Below, one piece after another: positions 35,721 through 45,923 of a stretch of DNA of 64,000 nucleotides (its first letter is position 1; every line of letters starts with the position of its first letter). Made by a program: the position numbers and the translations under genes. The stretch spans positions 83,501-147,500 of the forward strand of contig JAEMWC010001120.1 of assembly GCA_016490735.1 (NCBI GenBank), read 5' to 3'. The notes beneath the pieces were generated by a model, which was given only the letters and a program-made list of their open reading frames with translations, was not told the origin of the DNA and made no database searches. Source of the stretch: Pachyseris speciosa. Taxonomy: Eukaryota > Cnidaria > Anthozoa > Scleractinia > Pachyseridae.

Positions 35721-35846
35721 CTAGGTATGCGGATTGACGAGCGCAGCGTCTGGAGGGTTTTCCTCGGCAACAGCAGGAGGGGGAGGCGCCTCGGGAACGT
35801 CAGCAGGTAAAACAACAACTGGGGCGGGGGGTTGTTCATCGGCCAT
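35721..35846 (-). CDS. short proline-rich ORF at the Ngaro 5' end
   Basis: 41 codons from the ATG at 35846: MADEQPPAPVVVLPADVPEA, then a PPPP run, to a TAG that overlaps a splice-donor-like AG|GTAAAT. It lies directly after A1 and is the first ATG of the element. It may be the 5' exon of the gag-like protein, with the minisatellite region as intron; that is inference. Confidence 0.4.
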   Translation of the reverse strand: MADEQPPAPVVVLPADVPEAPPPPAVAEENPPDAALVNPHT

Positions 35847-35880
35847 CTTGGAGTAAACGACGCAAGAATCAAGATTCCAC

Positions 35881-36038
35881 GCTTGGTGCTAAACTGGACA
35901 AATTCGCCTTTACGTGTTTATTTATATACAGAAAGCTATTCCCAAAGCGGATAATCAAATACACGCCGGAATTAATACTCTAGAAAGTGATAGGCACGAG
36001 ATTATAGCCTGTATTGCGCGAGCGAGCATTGGGAATAG
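35881..36038 (-). repeat. Ngaro split repeat A1
   Basis: Outer 5' terminal repeat of the element; matches A2 (30577-30734) over 158 bp with about twelve differences. Confidence 0.9.
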
Positions 36039-36098
36039 ATAACTATAACTAACAGTGTTTGGACAGGTGGGATGGATGTGTCACTGTAGAAACAATTT

Positions 36099-36234
36099 GC
36101 TTTAATGAACCACACGATATTTTTAAGTTCATTTTTTAATGAAAACATGTTTCGGATGAGACATCATCCATCGTCAGTTGTACATGTTTTCATTAAAAAA
36201 TGAACTTCAAAAATATCGTGTGGTTCATTAAAGC
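36099..36234. repeat. long hairpin with ~50-bp arms around a hammerhead-like loop
   Basis: GCTTTAATGAACCACACGAT to CATG on the left pairs with the inverse on the right, one-base indel only. The 36-nt loop region contains the ribozyme-like core listed next. Confidence 0.9.
36142..36191 (-). ncRNA. hammerhead-ribozyme-like motif (minus strand)
   Basis: On the minus strand: AAAACATG, TA, CAA, CTGACGA, the helix GGATGA/TCATCC with a TGTC loop, GAAA, CATGTTTT. CTGANGA and GAAA are both intact, helix II is 6 bp and the closing helix is continuous with the long hairpin. GTA stands where the NUH cut site should be. Helix I is almost absent within this copy, as in the other motif at 5213. The pattern is known from Penelope-like elements; activity is untested. 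Confidence 0.45.
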
Positions 36235-37031
36235 GATTTCTTACTTCGTGCTGCTACGAAGCCTTAGAAATAGTGATAGTGGCGATCTGCGTGACAGTAC
36301 ATCTCGAATATGAATAATTGCATCTTTCAGCCTGTGGACTTATTCAGCTGAAATACTAAACGTGAAAAGCTTTTATTGAGCGACTGTAAGACTCCTTAAA
36401 ACAACAACACTTTCGAGGAAAATCATATGAATTGGGACACAATTTGAATATTAGCTGAGAAAAGCCAGTAGTAGGTTATATATTCTTAGGGTGTGTAGTT
36501 ATTACAAGTATTCTATCAGCAGCTTAGATTTACTCTTTTAAAGCTTAAGGGGGCACTACGGTTGATTTGGGGTAGAATTTTGGTTGCTTACTAAAAAAAT
36601 CATATTTAATTGACAATTCACTGAAATTGATTCAACCTTTTACAGAGTTCATCAAGGTCACTGTCTACCACATGGGATAACCAGTGTGTTGGATTTGATT
36701 ATTTTAGGTTAATAATTAACCAGTTTCTGACAAATGTCTTTGGCATGTTGTTTATTTACTCTTCTATAATATCACAATCTCTTGACTTTATCTATTGAAT
36801 GGTTGACGATTTTATTTTTTCACTTGCTTGACAGAAAACGGCCTACAGGGTTGCAGATAAGTACATAAGGAAATTTTGTACCAAATTTGGTGGCAATTGC
36901 TTAAATACTGTGTGAATGATATATGAATTGAATCATATATGAACTGCGGAAATGAAATCAAATGAAGAATGATCCTCGCAGTTGTGAACGCAATTTATGC
37001 AATTGCGAAAAGAAGCCTGAAAAAAATTCAG

Positions 37032-37078
37032 GACTTCAACGGGGTTCGAACCCGTGACCTCGCGATTACCGGTGCGAT

Positions 37079-37104
<26 letters not shown>
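37032..37104 (-). tRNA. tRNA-Thr(GGT)-like head of the SINE
   Basis: Acceptor GGCTTCA/TGAAGTC pairs, the D arm is GCTC..GAGC, the T arm is ACGGG-TTCGAAC-CCCGT, and anticodon GGT is by position. The anticodon stem pairs only as TCGC/GCGA, leaving an oversized loop and C at position 33 instead of T. So it is more likely a SINE promoter head than a working tRNA gene. Confidence 0.55.
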
Positions 37105-37109
<5 letters not shown>

Positions 37110-37134
37110 TGTTGGGAGCATTGACCTGCTAACA

Positions 37135-37139
<5 letters not shown>

Positions 37140-37165
<26 letters not shown>

Positions 37166-37212
37166 ATCGCACCGGTAATCGCGAATTCACGGGTTCGAAC
37201 CCCGTTGAAGTC
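37140..37212 (+). tRNA. mirror copy of the tRNA-Thr(GGT)-like head
   Basis: Same 73-nt structure as the minus copy, differing only in the variable region (AATTC against AGGTC). A and B box promoters are intact in both. Confidence 0.55.
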
Positions 37213-37299
37213 CTGAATTTTTTTCAGGCTTCTTTTCGCAATTGCATAAATTGCGTTCACAACTGCGAGGATGATTCTTCATTTGATTGCTTAAATACT

Positions 37300-39285
37300 C
37301 TTTGAAAAATATGAGGCCCACCACATTTTTACGAAGAAACAGCTTTTTCGGGAAAACGATTGGTTCTTATACGTTACCATGGAAACCGCACACACACAAA
37401 AAAATGAATGGCCTTGAAAAGGCCCCATTTCATAGTGGAAAAAAATATTTGGCAAAGAAATGAATATATATTCTGTAACTAGATAGATTCAAGTTGTCAT
37501 TGCGAGGAAGTAAAAAAAAATGACGAATTTTCATTTTTTCCCATAATCCAACCGAGTGCTCTCTTAATACTATCTATTTTTATTTATGCTATTGAAGTTT
37601 GGGCTGGTGCTTTTAGCTCGTGGAGAGGTATCGGGATGATTGGGGAATGAGGATGTCAGGCGTAAACAATGGAAAATTTGTAATCGATTTCCGATCGTCT
37701 CAAGTTCGGCAGGCGCTTTCATGCATTCGTTAAATGGTCGTTAAGAATGCTCTTATTCGTCAAGCACCAAACTTTATTCTGTCCTGTTTCCATTGATACT
37801 TCAAAGTAAAATAGTATGTTCGCACTGGCATTCAATTGTACAGTACAGTTGCGTTTACGAAGAAATGTACTTTAAAGGGATCACTAATTTGTTCATTACA
37901 AAAGGCAATCAAAAATTGTTTTATCTGATAAGAATAGCGTATTCCCGAGCATTGAGACGGCACGAGGGAATGATTTAGACACCCGTTCAAGGAATTCTCA
38001 TATGGTCAAAGACTCTTCGCGGTTGCTGTGTAAAAATTTGCGTTTTCATTCCCTGACACTTTATGTTTTCACGTATTCGAATGCTACAAAGGTAAAGAAA
38101 TGTTCATGGCATATGGTGTCATATGTTCAATCAAGCGTAACGCGGTGAGAAATAAAGATAATCATCTCCTGTGAAATGCGCCTCCGACAATTTTCAGTTG
38201 TCAAAAGATTTTGAATCTTCGACAGCCTCTGCAAAATATACCTTACTTATTTTGTCTTCGTTCTGAGCTGCTGTACTTCGAGCAAAATAATATTGAACAA
38301 ACTATGACTCACAAAATGTGCGTTTCGTTACCATATGCAAATAAGAGAATATTTTGTTTCGTCTGCATGCAAATGTTTGGCGTCTGCTCACAGAATATCT
38401 GGCCGGTTTTTCACGGTTTTTTCCGGCCAGTTTATCGGCGGTAATTTAAAGGTCGGCACACACGAGTGTGATGAGTTATTTGCTTGTTTATTTTGATAAC
38501 GGCATGGACAACAGCCTTTTGAATTCTTGTTTACCGGTTTTTTATCTTTGTTAACCACATGCGTATGCAAATTAGGGAAGCGATCAAGAAACAAAAGGTT
38601 CCACGCAAATTTCATGAAAAAAAAAAAACCCATTCCACAACGTATATTAAACAATGAACAACAGTCAAGGTACAACAAACGAATCAAATCGTAAAACAGA
38701 AAAATGTATTACACTGCATTTCAAACCACTCTATAGGCTTGATACTTCCCTATATCACCTCCCTGGCACAGTATCTTACTTTAATACTCCACGAGCTTAC
38801 CACACGATGCCTTTGATTATAGTAAGTACTTAAGTAGAATCATAAATTATTTTCTAGGTCTTTTAAGTCGGGATACTGCTCTCAGCAATACTATATCACT
38901 GATATAGGATAAAGTAGAGATTTGAAATTGTGGCGTAGAATCACTACCACCGACTGCTCTAAGAGAACTTTTACCACCTGAAAGGACTAGACAACTACGT
39001 AAAAGAGCTCACAATTACATCTTACCTAGAATAAATACACGAGCGTTTTAAATCAGTTTTTATCGATAGGTGTGTTTTTAATATTGTAGTTTGATTACTT
39101 TGTTTATACTGTAAATTGAGCACGTCTGTTGCTCTTTGTTGTTGAATAAAGACCATTAGTAAAACCTCATGTAGTTTTATGATCAGAATAATCATGTCAT
39201 ACAGTAATTGGCGGAGCATAGAATAGTTTACTTGATCCATGTCACAGGATACAAAAAGTCATAAGCTTTATATAATTCTCTTCAG
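37300..39285 (+). other. rest of the PDZ-gene intron
   Basis: No gene or structured repeat could be supported between the SINE and the next exon. Confidence 0.5.
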
Positions 39286-39412
39286 GTTAATGGCGAGATC
39301 CTGAGAGAGATGAACCATAAGAACGCAGTATCTGCTCTTAGGTTATCGTCATCTCCTGTCAAATTAACAATTCTACGAGAAGATCCTGAGGCAATTTTCA
39401 CTTCAGCTGAAG
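39286..39412 (+). CDS. multi-PDZ scaffold gene, last exon of PDZ domain A
   Basis: Acceptor TTCTCTTCAG and donor GAAG|GTAATC; 42 codons plus one base (phase 0 in, phase 1 out). It reads VNGEILREMNHKNAVSALRL then SSSPVKLTILRED and an acidic linker: the VNG turn, the alpha-B helix and the last strand of the PDZ domain begun at 27832. The helix start is N-H-K rather than a plain class I His pattern, so the binding class is uncertain. Confidence 0.9.
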
Positions 39413-39525
39413 GTAATCAAAGAGACGGGGTATCTTAATTATATTCTCATCATTCCCATCCGTGGGCAACCACTGACATGAATAGGAAAGCAATGGTAGT
39501 AATTGAATTAACTCAGCCTCGAGTG

Positions 39526-39968
39526 TAGGCTTTTGTACATTATGCTTTTGTTCCCCCACTAAAATCTCCACCTTAATGCTCCAATTTTCCCACTAAAATG
39601 CTCGGTCTTCCCAAAAAAAAGCCACTAAAATGCTCGGATAATGCTCATTATACAAAGGTTTTTTAAAATTAATTTCAAAGTTTTTAACATGGTGTTAACT
39701 GTTCACACTTACAAAAACGTACAAGTGTTGCAAGTAACAACAACAACGTATACAAGTTCATAAATACAGCCAAAAAAACATAATCCTCGAAATCATCTAT
39801 GAATTTTGACTTTCAGTCTTTATTTTCTCTACAAAAAATAATTTCTTTTTTAGTTTCTCGGAAAAAAAATTAATTTTACGGGAAAATGCCACTAAAATGC
39901 TCGAATAATGCTCAATGCTGCCTCACTAAAATGCTCGAAAAAATGCTAGCATAATGTACAAAAGCCTA
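39526..39968. mobile_element. 443-bp hAT-like MITE
   Basis: Terminal repeats TAGGCTTTTGTACATTATG and its inverse, with an exact 8-bp target duplication CTCGAGTG at 39518-39525 and 39969-39976. Inside, CCACTAAAATGCTCG recurs at least six times toward both ends. The 8-bp duplication and subterminal repeats point to the hAT group. Confidence 0.85.
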
Positions 39969-39976
39969 CTCGAGTG

Positions 39977-40630
39977 TCTGATGATAGATTAGCTGATTGA
40001 CTGCCTGACTGATATTGGTAACTGTTTGACTAAATGACTAGCTGAATGTCTTATTTAATAGATAAGTAAGTCAGTGAGTAAGTAATTTTATTTAGACACA
40101 TATCGCATATGAGCTAAAGTTCGTTTAAATGCAAATGTGATATAAAAAAAACAACAATGTTGATAATTTACACATAGAGATAATAAGTAAGAAATAAGAA
40201 ATCTAACTAATTAAAATAAATTGATTGATTAATTAAGATAATAAATAATTTACTAAAAAGGAGACAATATTGGTAATTAGGCTATCTATTTACAAAACAC
40301 ACAGTTGCAGTCACGATGAGGCTCGCATCATTATTGGATATAATGCAGGCAGCTGAAGCCGCAGGCATCCAAACCCATTGTTTTTTGCCTGCAATTATAT
40401 CACCGAATGTCACTACCCTTTTGTATTTTTTTGGAAACAATAAATCAAAACAATTAATGACATTGAATTGATATTTTTATTCAAGGTGACAATTACGTAA
40501 GCTATTGTTTTCATGAGTGACAAGTACATGTAAAAAGTGGAATCCGCTGTTTGTCAAGGAAGATGCCAATTTGCATATTGTTCGAAAAATATCACAGTTG
40601 TTTGTGAAAGGCAACTCGTTGTTTGCAGCG
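39977..40630 (+). other. no supported gene
   Basis: AT-rich intron-like sequence. Confidence 0.4.
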
Positions 40631-40903
40631 ATGGCGGAAAGCCGCCGCTCAGGAAGCAGTTCGGAACATAGTTCGGAAGAAGAGATTTTCCTAACGTAAT
40701 CAACATTTACTGTTAATTCAGAGGAATAGGATGGTAAGTACTTACTTTTGATCGTTGTATGTAGTTGCGTTGGTTTTGCGTAGTTGAATATAATCAAATC
40801 TTCCGATCGTTTAATTTTTCAGGAATGGGTGTGTCGTCGAGTGAAGCGGGTGAAAAATGTTCAATGGAGAATTATGCGACTAGTGCAGATATACCTTATT
40901 TAA
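40631..40903 (+). other. candidate exon pair cut by the TTAA transposon
   Basis: MAESRRSGSSSEHSSEEEIF begins at an ATG in good context (40631) and stops at 40699. A donor GGATG|GTAAGT at 40733 and acceptor TTTTTCAG at about 40821 lead into GMGVSSSEAGEKCSMENYAT then SADIPYL, where the transposon begins. The second piece would also accept the phase-1 end of the 39286 exon. It could be the broken start of a host or element gene; no family was recognised. Confidence 0.3.
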
Positions 40904-41763
40904 GGTGGCTCCCTAGAGTATTTACGAATACCATCCCTATAGAACGCAAGTTACAAAAGTAAACCTAGCAAATTTCTCTTAAAATTTTCCCTGTAGAGAT
41001 TTACCAGTATGGGTTCTGATATAATAAAGTTTATTTTTTGGGTGTCAATTTTTGTATTAATGACGTTACCATGGCAACATCAAATTTATTGACAGGAAGA
41101 TATATTCCTGTTTTCAGCCTAAATTCCTTAATATTTATACTTTCCTTCGGTGAAATGTTTTTATTCTTTGCCACATTATGGAAATGATATTATCTGACAT
41201 TTTGAATTGTTAAAAAGTCAAGGTCATTCAGACGGTTTTTCCAATATTCTGTAATTTGTCATTTTTCGAAATATGTTTGATTAGCTCTGACAGATTTTAA
41301 CAAAAATAGGGTATTTGATAGGAACTGTATGTAGTTAGAACTGAGCCAATTTTTTAAAAAAATTACCGAAGGGAACGCGAGAAAATTAGCATTTAATTTT
41401 CACAGATTTGATCGCGCTTGACGTCACAAAAATCAGAAAAACACGCGCGGTTCAGGCTTTACGCGCGAGTCCTCGCGTGCGCATGCGTACAAGCAGCTTA
41501 AAGCACGTGTAAGTTCAAGTACATGTTGAATCATCAAGAGCGTTTTTATAGCTATTTCCGTAATATCTCGCCAGTTATCAAACGGGAAGAGTGAAAGATT
41601 GAGTTTCCTACCTAGTGCTGGATCTTTTCTTCGAAGTACTTAACTATTGTAGCCAAAATTCGTGGCGTGTTTGTTACTCGTGGCGATGCCGATGAAGATG
41701 AAGTCGGTGGTTTGGACAGGATCACAATCAGTCCTTCTTTCCCTTACTTGCTGTGCACCATTT

Positions 41764-43898
41764 TCAGATCGTCAAATGCTGTTGATGATGGAGATTGTGT
41801 TTAAACGATTGGATCAAAAGATGGCGGTGATCAAGATACTTCACGTCCTCAGCAGCGTGGGATGTACCTACAACACCAGAGTTCTCGATTATTGTTTTCA
41901 AAGGAAGTTCAAGTCGTGATTCAAAAATTATCTTTCTCAGTGCAAGAGCATCTTCAAGTGCATCGTGTGCTTCGAAGGATTTGGCAAATAAGAAGCTGTA
42001 CAGCGAGGATTGGTTGGTTTTTGGAAACGTGCCATCGGAATTTTGCAAACATGGTAGTTTTTTTCTGATCAGTGTTTTGAACAACGTAAGAGAATCAGCA
42101 AAACAAATGTCCATCTTCTGCAATCTTTCAGTGAAATCAGTACCAGAATTTCTTAAAAGTACAGGAGTGTAAAAGGTTGAAGAGTTGTGACCAAGGAGGA
42201 CCGTTACGACGTTTTTGTTTGTTTGGGACTTGGCTCTGTCCACAGACTGTGAAATAAAGGATAAAAAGTTCGACACAGCTTCCTTCAAGGGTACGGTAGA
42301 AACTTGCTTGTTATCTTTGAAAAGTCTTCGTTCGCTGTTTATTTTGAATATTTTAAGTTTATTTACTTTAGAAGCGAAATAATCGATGTCTTGCATGGGT
42401 AAGATATAAGTTGAGAATTGATGCGTGCCAGATTGATCAGTAACAGAGAGTTGACAGAGCTCAGCAGATTTTCCAGCAGTATTTGTTTCGGTGTCAAAAA
42501 TTAGGAAGTTGTAAACTTTGTTTTCTTCATATTTGAATTGCTTTGCCAGTGGTCGTGCAGTATATTCAGGAACGATGCTTTCGATTTCTTTCAGTGTACT
42601 TGAAGTGACTGTTGAGATGTTTAGATCAAGGTTCAATCCAATTCCTGTTTCGTACGTTTTCCCTTCTCTAGCCTCTTTTCGTGCTGTTTGTGAACAGTTT
42701 TGCCTATGGCTATTAGCTCTTACCCGTTTAAAAGCCAAAGAGGATTTTCGGATTTTATCCGTAATAACTTGATTAGTCATTTTTTGCCCATATTTCGAGC
42801 AAAAGTTGCCAGGCTCTATGTTGAGTGCTTCAAGGGTTCTGCTTATGTAATTGTATCGTAAATTTGTCTGAGCAACCCCACAGGCTACACGGAAATCATT
42901 ACTATCGCTGCCACCGTAAAATCTTATTTTTGGATTTTTGGATCCTATAACACTGTTCAGAGTCTCATTCCGTTGGGAGTTTGTCATAGGCGCAAGCTTC
43001 TCTGCTACAGCATCAGTGCAGTAATCTTTGAAGATGTTGTTCAAAGCTGACTGTAAATTTTCCCCATGCAGGTCTTTTCCATAGGGCAGGTCTTTATGCT
43101 TGTAGGATACTGGGTCAGTTTTAAATCCACACCAACTAGTTGCACAGTTACAGTGGTCTCCAAATGCATGCGGAATGATGCACTTAAGTGCAGCCTGAAT
43201 TCCTTTTGAATTACCCTTATTTTGGGCAATAGCATATGAAAAGCACTTCACTAAATGATTGATCACTTTTTGAGACAGGGGGGAACAATTGTCACATTTG
43301 GCATTTTGACTGAGATTGTATAAACGTGTAGTAAGGGATCTTTTCATGTGTATAATGTCACTGAATTTTTCAACCCCATAGGCAACTTTTTGACGAATGT
43401 TTGCTTCTGTTGTGGAGTCATCATCACCGGTGTAAATTGAATACTTTACACCTTGGGTTGGAGCTCTGTTAAACAATTCAACTGCTGCAGCAGGTTCCAT
43501 TGCTTTTGATGAGGCCTCATGATTTTTTCGGCAGTCATGGGCTTTAGGTTGCTTTCCTGTGGATTTTGCCCAATCACAAAATCTACAAGTCTTTGTCTTT
43601 GTTGTGTAGTCCAATATTTTACTAGAAGACAAGCTCATAACTGCTGCTTGTCCAGTGCGTGAGTTGTGTCCCTTTCCACGTCTCTGCCATCCCATGTCAA
43701 AGGAACAGGGTACTGGAACAAGATTACCTTCATCAACCTTAACTCCATTTTGTAGGGCTTCCTTTTTCTCCATTGTTAAACAATTTTGACAGCTACTTTT
43801 TGCAATACCCTCTACAGCTTTCCCTACCTCTCTTTCCCTCAGTTTAAAAGTGACAGAATTTAAAGTTGGGGCATTTAAAGTGGAGAGCACATTGTTTA
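41764..43898 (-). pseudogene. Mutator-like DDE transposase (C-terminal part) fused to DEDDh-type exonuclease
   Basis: An uninterrupted frame of about 710 codons after the MITE; counting is from 43890. Transposase signs: CSFDMGWQRRG (Asp 65), YTGDDDST (Asp ~156), HAFGDHCNC with SWCGF (Cys/His cluster ~243-254) and TNSQRNETLNSVIGSKNP (Glu 309), a DDE set with the family's NExLN wording. After a linker comes a DnaQ-like exonuclease: YNFLIFDTETNTAGKSAELC (Asp-Glu, ~466), LLGHNSSTFYTPVLLR and SFEAHDALEDALALRKI (His-Asp). The second catalytic Asp normally follows in HN..FD; here it is Tyr. The gene is split by the upstream MITE. Fusion in one ORF is seen directly; joint action of the two domains is inference. 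Confidence 0.8.
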
Positions 43899-44582
43899 CT
43901 CAAGCAGTTTAAGGCCTGGGTCAGGAGGCGTTTATTAGAGAAAACGGTTTTTTGTGATATAACAGCCCAGGGGAATGACACTGAAACGAAATTCGGCACA
44001 TGGGTAGTTCTCATCATCCTTAACATTTTGATGTGCAATAAACGTTATCTTAGATCACGTGGCGTGTCACGTGACCATTTCTTTGAAATCATCACTTATT
44101 TAAGGAGTAGGTGACTTTTGTGGGATATAGTATCGAATAAAAACGCTTTTCTTATGCGTATTAATTATTTCCAGCGACTCACGTTTGGAGTGACCGTCCA
44201 TCGTTCTCAACAAAAAAGTTGTGAGAGCAAAGGTCATTTTTCTTCCCAGAATTCAACCTTTAGCTGTTGATAATTTAAAAACTAAAACTCGTGAGCAATC
44301 ACTCCAAGCGTAGAAAGCTAGATATGTTGGATTTATATTAAAAACGCTGATTTATTTATCTGTTAACTTAAAATCCGCCACCGCATCACCGATTTAAGTC
44401 TTTTTCAAATTTTGATCACGTGACTGATCACGTGATCAAATTTATACGTTAAGGCAAACAAGGACAACAAGATTTATCTTCAGGGAAAGTTTCATCCGGT
44501 ATAGGCAATCTGGAAGAAGATATTGGCGATCAACCATATTTATGAACATATTTCTAAACCCAGGCCTTAAACTGCCTGAGTA
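43899..44582. mobile_element. 684-bp TA-flanked MITE inside the transposase gene
   Basis: Terminal repeats CTCAGGCAGTTTAAGGCCTG (44582 inward on the minus strand) and CTCAAGCAGTTTAAGGCCTG (43899 inward on the plus strand), with TA on both outer sides. Counting one TA as the duplication, the flanking codons join in frame as T-H-I-N-N-V, exactly what the family has there. The element is therefore a recent insertion, Tc1/mariner-like in target choice. It has no ORF of its own. Confidence 0.85.
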
Positions 44583-44786
44583 TATGGGTTTGGCCAATGC
44601 CAGCATGAAGACAGCCAAGTACCACACGTGTGTTTAAGTCAAAAGCAGGTGGACCACGTTGTCCACTTCGGTGTTGTCCAGAAGTTTTTACTTGGTTGTT
44701 TTCACCACAGAATGGACATTTTATCACAAATGTGCAGGCTAGCCCATGTCGTACTTCATCAGTCACATTGTAAAATGAAAGTGGAC
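44583..44786 (-). CDS. transposon gene exon 3, up to the MITE insertion
   Basis: Acceptor TATTATTCTAG at 44787. It continues the split Gly of exon 2 as GPLSFYNVTDEVRHGLACTF and VIKCPFCGEN (second CxxC), then the family motif KTSGQHRSGQRGPPAFDLNT and GCLHAGIGQTHI, where a MITE enters. The reading frame continues at 43898 beyond it. Confidence 0.85.
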
Positions 44787-45259
44787 CTAGAATAATACAA
44801 GAGAAATGAAAACATCTTTGTGTAAATAAAGCATATTTAGGATATTTGGTGTATTGTATATTTTTAAAATGACATAGTGACCTTGTAATTTGCTCATGTA
44901 TTAAAATTTTTTTTATCAAAAATGTAAATAAATAAAAGATTTCAAATTTTTGCACAACCCCATGTCTTAATTGTTTGCATGCAGTACTTTCATACTATCA
45001 ACTTTTTTTCACAAGCAAGCAGTCTAGCAAAAATGAGCAGAGTTTGATTGTAAACGATTAAGGAATGATATATGTACAGGTTGTGGGCTTACAATATACA
45101 CTGTAAACCCACAATAACTTGTGGGTTTATAATGTGTCGATTCAAAAGGGCATACAAGAAAGTAGGTGTACATTCCGTGGAGCAAATAGAAAAGTCCATT
45201 CCAGCTCAGTCTATTCCTCATACATAGTTCAGGGAAAAAAAATGGTGGATTACATTTAC

Positions 45260-45359
45260 CTGATTGGCAGTGAGTGCAGCTTTGGAGGCTTTCGCGAAAT
45301 GTACCGAGGTCAATGAAACGAGTTCCACGGGGAATAGCTTCTTCTCGTTCGGTGGCAGC
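45260..45359 (-). CDS. transposon gene exon 2
   Basis: Acceptor TATAACAG, donor TCAG|GTAAAT, 33 codons plus one base. It reads EEAIPRGTRFIDLGTFRESL then QSCTHCQS: the start of the Mutator-like transposase domain with its first CxxC. Phase 0 from exon 1 and phase 1 into exon 3 both match. Confidence 0.8.
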
Positions 45360-45428
45360 CTGTTATACAAGCACAAAAAATGGATGGTTCCACCTCTTTG
45401 TAGTGATAAAATTCTAAAGCCCCCTTAC

Positions 45429-45923
45429 CTGAGTACTCCTTGTTTCTCGTTTAGAGGGTGGTTCGTTTTCGTCAATACAGTTTTCAAACTCCAGTTTCCT
45501 TTTAGTGATATAGTTTTGATATCCACGTCTCATGTGGTCCAGTTGTTTTGGAGTTCCTTTCGTCCCGGATTTCGTGAAGCGCCCATTCGCGCTACGCTTT
45601 ACGTAGTGAGAAGGAGAAGGAGAAAGGCTCTGACTGACAAGTGATGAAGACGGTGAATTTCCTCCTTCTTTATCGTTCGAGTTAGCCGCAGCCAAATTCA
45701 CTAATCCAAACACTGAGTACATGTACGGAAACTTTCTCTGATGTTTACAATAGGATTCACGATTTCGACTATCGATACTTTCTGTCGAATATAAACTGGC
45801 AACTCTTGTTACATTTTCTCTTTTACCAAAACAGCGGTCTATGCTAACAAAACAACTTGCATTTCGAACTTTCAACAATTTTATGAAGTCTATCCGGACG
45901 ATGTTTCTAAACAGGGAAGCCAT
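45429..45923 (-). CDS. transposon gene exon 1 (basic N-terminal region)
   Basis: ATG at 45923, 165 codons, ending RETRSTQ at the donor CAG|GTAAGG in phase 0. Serine- and arginine-rich with KRKLEFENC near the end; it may carry a nuclear localisation signal (RSANGRFTKSGTKGTPKQ). No THAP or other zinc finger is visible. It lies about 100 bp inside the transposon's 5' inverted repeat, which fits a first exon. Confidence 0.7.

Larger units (their letters stand above)
30330..36038 (-). mobile_element. Ngaro/DIRS-type tyrosine-recombinase retroelement
   Basis: The 5.7-kb element sits in the 29.8-39.3 kb intron, opposite to the gene. In its own direction the order is A1 (36038-35881), gag-like region, RT/RNase H, tyrosine recombinase, B1 (30830-30735), A2 (30734-30577), spacer, B2 (30425-30330). 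This is the split direct repeat arrangement of Ngaro elements, which integrate through a circle by recombinase rather than by integrase. All main frames carry frameshifts, so this copy is dead. A zinc-ribbon at the recombinase N-terminus and YIDD as the RT catalytic box add support. Confidence 0.9.
36910..37286 (-). mobile_element. palindromic tRNA-derived SINE
   Basis: On the minus strand a tRNA-like head (37104-37032) runs into a ~120-bp body ending near 36910. On the plus strand the same head and most of the body are copied as a mirror image to 37286. The arms match from 36956 to 37288 with a 20-nt spacer near 37122. TTGCTTAAATACT on both sides (36897-36909 and 37287-37299) is a 13-bp target duplication that encloses the whole palindrome, so it inserted, or was made at insertion, as one unit. 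Confidence 0.75.

Noticed and set aside
43899..44582. Intron in the transposase gene
   Set aside because: The borders are not GT/AG, while inverted ends and a TA duplication are present, so it is a MITE.
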